Below are positions 56,750 through 59,563 of a DNA stretch of 59,563 nucleotides, piece after piece. Origin of the DNA: Vibrio neptunius. Its GTDB lineage: Bacteria > Pseudomonadota > Gammaproteobacteria > Enterobacterales > Vibrionaceae. The position numbers and the translations under genes were made by a program. The stretch lies in contig NZ_JXXU01000068.1 of assembly GCF_000967495.1 (NCBI RefSeq), forward strand, positions 1-59,563, given 5' to 3'. Each line of letters begins with the position of its first letter. Positions within the stretch are counted from its first letter, which is position 1. The notes beneath the pieces are model-generated. The model did no database searches, was not told where the DNA came from, and saw nothing but the letters and a program-made list of their open reading frames with translations.

Positions 56750-57568
56750 ATGCAGCACACCCACAATGTTGAAATAGAACACTTGGTTGGTGTCTCTTTT
56801 GACGGGCATAATCAGACAGCTCACCACCCAGAACATCGCTTGGCATTGCTAACCAAAGGTGTTGTCGAGATGGTCTATGGTTCCAATTTAAAAGTTGTTG
56901 CTCCTGCTATCGTCATCATTCCTCCTGGTGTACCCCACAAAGCCGTAAGGGCCGAAAACATTGATATGTATTTAGTGTCTTTTTGCATCGGCTGTTTAGG
57001 GGTTGATGAAGAAAGCTTATTGATGCAGCCTTTTCAGCAAGTGACCGCTGGGGCCTTACCTAACGTTCCGGTAGACCAAGAGCGACTGCCTTTTTTGATT
57101 CGAATTCTAGAAGCTTTAGGCGATGAAAGTCAGCAATCAAGTGTTGAATCCCCCCACTTGTTGAGCTCCTATCTCTCAATCATCTTAGGTGATGTATACC
57201 GAGGGATGAGCTTTAAACACAGCCAAAAACCCATCAGTCAATTAGCATCAGAGTCACTGAAATTCATTCATCAGAATTGCCACAATGCAATTTCACTGAA
57301 AGAAGTGGCAGCGGCAGTGCACCGCGTATCTTCTCATGTGGCAACCATAGTAAAAAAAGAAACTGGTTTTACGGTTGGAGAATGGATCTGTCAGGCCAGA
57401 ATACAGAAAGCGTCCTATCGGTTGACTCACAGCTCACTCTCTGTTCAGGCCATTGCCACCGAGTTAGATTGGAAAGATGTTACGCATTTTATCCGCCAAT
57501 TCAAAAAGGTGACAGGGCAAACCCCTGCCCAGTGGCGAAAAAAGCAAGCCACAAATTCCAATCACTGA
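56750..57568 (+). CDS. AraC-family transcriptional regulator
   Basis: A 272-residue regulator. The N-terminal half is a cupin-like sensing domain (HHPEHRLALLTKGVVEMVYGS, IVIIPPGVPHKAVRA). The C-terminal half has two helix-turn-helix motifs (ISLKEVAAAVHRVSSHVATIVKK and VQAIATELDWKDVTHFIRQFKKVTGQTPAQWR). The ATG at 56750 is preceded by AAGGA. It converges on the MATE gene, a plausible target, with a gap of only 28 bp. Confidence 0.9.
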   Translation: MQHTHNVEIEHLVGVSFDGHNQTAHHPEHRLALLTKGVVEMVYGSNLKVVAPAIVIIPPGVPHKAVRAENIDMYLVSFCIGCLGVDEESLLMQPFQQVTAGALPNVPVDQERLPFLIRILEALGDESQQSSVESPHLLSSYLSIILGDVYRGMSFKHSQKPISQLASESLKFIHQNCHNAISLKEVAAAVHRVSSHVATIVKKETGFTVGEWICQARIQKASYRLTHSSLSVQAIATELDWKDVTHFIRQFKKVTGQTPAQWRKKQATNSNH

Positions 57569-57596
57569 AAGCACAATTCGATAGTTTATGTAACCA

Positions 57597-58922
57597 CTAC
57601 ACTAACTGCTCTTCCTTCTTAAAATAGAGCAAAGGAAGCGTTAACAAAAAGGCGATGAATTCGGCCAATGGCATCGCCAGCCACACTCCTACCAAACCAA
57701 AGATGTCTGGTAACACCATTAAAAAAAACGCGACTAAAACCATGCCACGAATTAACGCTAAGTTAGTTGCTACCTTTACTTTTTCGACTGATTGAAAGTA
57801 GGCTCCGAATATCAAGTTTGCTCCCATAAACGCGGTAGCAGGGTAGAACAACAAAAGAGCTTGAGTCGCTAATTGGACCTCTTTAGGGTTCACAACATTG
57901 AATAGAGTGACGAGCTGCTCAGCGAACAAGTAGATGAGGACATAAGCTAATACACCTATCACAAAGACGAATTTCAGTGAAAAATTGAGTAGCGCTTCGA
58001 TGCGGTGATGATTTTTTGCTCCATGATTAAAACCAAACACTGGTTGTACCGAGAAAGCTGCGCCAACAAGAAACTTCATCACAAAAAATAGCGTGAAATT
58101 AACGGTTGCCAATGCCGCACCGGCTTCACTTCCTCCATGTGAAATTGCGGCTTTGTTCAGCATTGCGAAAGCCAAAGCGCCCGAAATTTCTGAGATAAAA
58201 ATAGGAAAGCCTAGACCTATCACTCGCTTTTGTTCGCAGTCGCGTATCTTAAATGCATAGTTTTTAAATGAAAGATGTTTTTCACCGAGGTAGAAATGAT
58301 AAGCCATATAAATAACAGCAAGCGCTTGAGAGATACCCGTAGCAATAGCAGCACCCTTTATTCCCCACTCTAAAACAAGGACGAACAATAGATCGAGCAA
58401 GACGTTCAAAAGACTGGATACAATGTTTGCATTACGTGAAATATGGGGAGATTTGTCATTATTAACAAAGAAGCTAAAACTAAACCGGAGGAAAAGCGTA
58501 GGCAAAAATAACGTCCAGTATATTAAGTATTCTTTTAAGTATGGTTGGATATCAGCACTGGCACCAAGTAGGCCAACCCATGTATCTGTAAACACCAGCA
58601 ATACACAAGCTAACGCAACAGAAACCAATAAAGAAATGCTACAACTGTAGTGAAAAACACGATTGGCGACCGCAGATTGGTTTTCTCCCAGTTTAATTGC
58701 AATAACCATGCTGCTACCCACGCCAATTAACATAGCAAGCGAGATTGCAACAAACAAAAGTGGAAAACTCATACTTATACCAGCTAATGCCATGGTACCC
58801 ACGCCATACCCAACAATGATGCCATCAGCCAGTTGGTAAGCTGCCATGGTGAGCATTCCCGTTAATGTTGGCCAGTATAATTTGAAAAATAAGCGTTTTA
58901 TCGGATCGTGTCCAAAGTCCAT
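57597..58922 (-). CDS. MATE-family multidrug efflux transporter
   Basis: A 441-residue protein with twelve membrane helices in two MatE halves. The ATG at 58922 starts MDFGHDPIKRLFFKLYWPTLTGML, the usual opening, and AAGAGAG lies upstream; a longer frame from 59000 adds 26 Cys- and Lys-rich residues unlike the family. The family exports drugs or metabolites with Na+ or H+ exchange. It is the last gene before the right repeat pair. Confidence 0.9.
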   Translation of the reverse strand: MDFGHDPIKRLFFKLYWPTLTGMLTMAAYQLADGIIVGYGVGTMALAGISMSFPLLFVAISLAMLIGVGSSMVIAIKLGENQSAVANRVFHYSCSISLLVSVALACVLLVFTDTWVGLLGASADIQPYLKEYLIYWTLFLPTLFLRFSFSFFVNNDKSPHISRNANIVSSLLNVLLDLLFVLVLEWGIKGAAIATGISQALAVIYMAYHFYLGEKHLSFKNYAFKIRDCEQKRVIGLGFPIFISEISGALAFAMLNKAAISHGGSEAGAALATVNFTLFFVMKFLVGAAFSVQPVFGFNHGAKNHHRIEALLNFSLKFVFVIGVLAYVLIYLFAEQLVTLFNVVNPKEVQLATQALLLFYPATAFMGANLIFGAYFQSVEKVKVATNLALIRGMVLVAFFLMVLPDIFGLVGVWLAMPLAEFIAFLLTLPLLYFKKEEQLV

Positions 58923-59050
58923 ATCGTTCTCTCTTATCGGTAACAATTTAGACAGACACTTTAACTTTCTACACGCAGCACCAGCAGAGCTACAATTCAT
59001 TAAAAATCGGCTTATATTCAGTTTTTACTCCAGAAAGTCGGGGGGAATTC

Positions 59051-59117
59051 GGGGACACACACCAAAAAGACGGCGGGGAAGAATTCGACTATAAATTCAG
59101 GACACACACCAAAAGGA
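59051..59117 (-). repeat. REP-like repeats, right pair
   Basis: GGGGACACACAC (59051-59062) and AGGACACACACC (59099-59110), each followed by ACC or A-rich sequence, are the reverse complement of the GGTGTGTGTCCC unit seen at 55066-55107. They lie about 100 bp before the transposase start. Confidence 0.8.
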
Positions 59118-59213
59118 CTAAATAAGTACGATTTCCCCCTTTTCGAGGGACTGATTACAAACTCTTATTGGAATGATTGCTACCTTCTCAGTATTCGACA
59201 AGGAGACACATTG

Positions 59214-59563
59214 ATGACAACCGCGCGCAAGCAACTTATCTCGATTGAAGCCACATCCTATTATCATTGCGTTTCTCGTTGTGTGAGGCGCAGCTTTTTA
59301 TGTGGTGAAGATCCGCAAACCCTAGTGAGTTATGAGCATCGCCGAGAGTGGATTGTCAACAAAATGCACTCGCTTGCGGAGCTCTACTGCATCGATATTT
59401 GTGCTTACGCCATCATGAGTAATCACTACCACTTAGTCGTCAATATCAACCGAGAGAGAGCCTTGGGCTTGTCACATCATCAAGTTGTTGAGCGCTGGGG
59501 GATGGCGCATAAGTTACCCCCTATTGTTCAGCGTTGGCTTGAAGGCCAGCTTACTCACCCGAT
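59214..59563 (+). CDS. REP-associated tyrosine transposase (Y1/IS200-like), 5' part
   Basis: The window ends inside this gene after 116 codons. The ATG at 59214 has AAGGAG eight bases upstream. The start YYHCVSRCVRRSFLCGED and the HUH motif in AIMSNHYHLVV (H-Y-H) identify a single-strand transposase of the TnpA_REP/Y1 type. The catalytic Tyr should lie beyond the edge. Such genes act on REP sequences, and two REP-like copies lie immediately upstream. Confidence 0.88.
   Translation, partial: MTTARKQLISIEATSYYHCVSRCVRRSFLCGEDPQTLVSYEHRREWIVNKMHSLAELYCIDICAYAIMSNHYHLVVNINRERALGLSHHQVVERWGMAHKLPPIVQRWLEGQLTHP

Noticed and set aside
1..59563. CRISPR array, integron attC sites or prophage genes
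   Set aside because: No regularly spaced repeats, integrase, attC-like cassette structure or phage structural genes were seen. The only mobile-element signals are the REP-like repeats and the transposase at the right end.

Overview
The window looks like a chromosomal segment of a Vibrio species. The rbsDACBKR operon, RNase II, DeaD, DUF3369/HD-GYP, DUF2999, DUF3012 and DUF3024 proteins, and an IutA/VatCDB/IutR siderophore locus are all typical of Vibrionaceae. Several of these genes sit on the second chromosome in V. cholerae, so chromosome II is my inference, not something the sequence proves. Most of the window is ordinary housekeeping and accessory metabolism. The right end (about 54.8-59.6 kb) looks like mobile-element territory.

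Layout. Positions 1-9.7 kb hold an oligosaccharide uptake operon: a CBP-like solute-binding protein, two permeases, two Dpp-type ATPases, and a very large GH94-like phosphorylase. Two GAAAGCGCTTTC palindromes of the LacI-operator type lie upstream. At 9.9-13.7 kb a 1236-residue orphan protein with internal repeats faces this operon. At 14.1-18.7 kb are a tRNA-Ser(UGA), a MaoC hydratase, a solitary PstS-like protein, a DUF3024 protein and RNase II. A truncated flavoprotein (19.0 kb) and deaD (19.5-21.4 kb) follow. At 21.5-26.1 kb a periplasmic binding protein, a histidine kinase and a DUF3369/HD-GYP response regulator form a probable signalling module. At 26.2-32.2 kb is a complete ribose operon with a perfect RbsR-type operator. 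At 32.5-38.8 kb are a DUF3012 lipoprotein, an RDD membrane protein, UDP-glucose dehydrogenase, an ammonium-transporter/histidine-kinase fusion, an unknown small protein and a periplasmic amino-acid-type binding protein.

At 39-45.8 kb a DMT exporter diverges from a MocR-type regulator. A compact run of small metabolic genes follows (DUF924, LysE, VOC, D-2-hydroxyacid dehydrogenase, macrodomain, Dabb, cupin, Rof, DUF2999), several with overlapping or touching ends. At 46.2-54.8 kb is a ferric-aerobactin acquisition locus: an MFS transporter diverging from vatC-vatD-vatB, then iutR and iutA, with three Fur-box-like sites. No aerobactin synthesis genes are present, so the locus points to use of siderophores made by others. 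At 55.1-59.6 kb a penicillin V acylase-family hydrolase, an AraC regulator and a MATE exporter lie between oppositely oriented copies of a GGTGTGTGTCCC repeat. They are followed by the 5' part of a REP-associated (Y1/IS200-like) transposase cut by the window edge.

The points most worth a second look are the large phosphorylase operon with its paired operators, the Amt-kinase fusion, the binding-protein/kinase/HD-GYP trio, the 1236-residue orphan with recent internal duplication, and the repeat-bracketed block beside the transposase.
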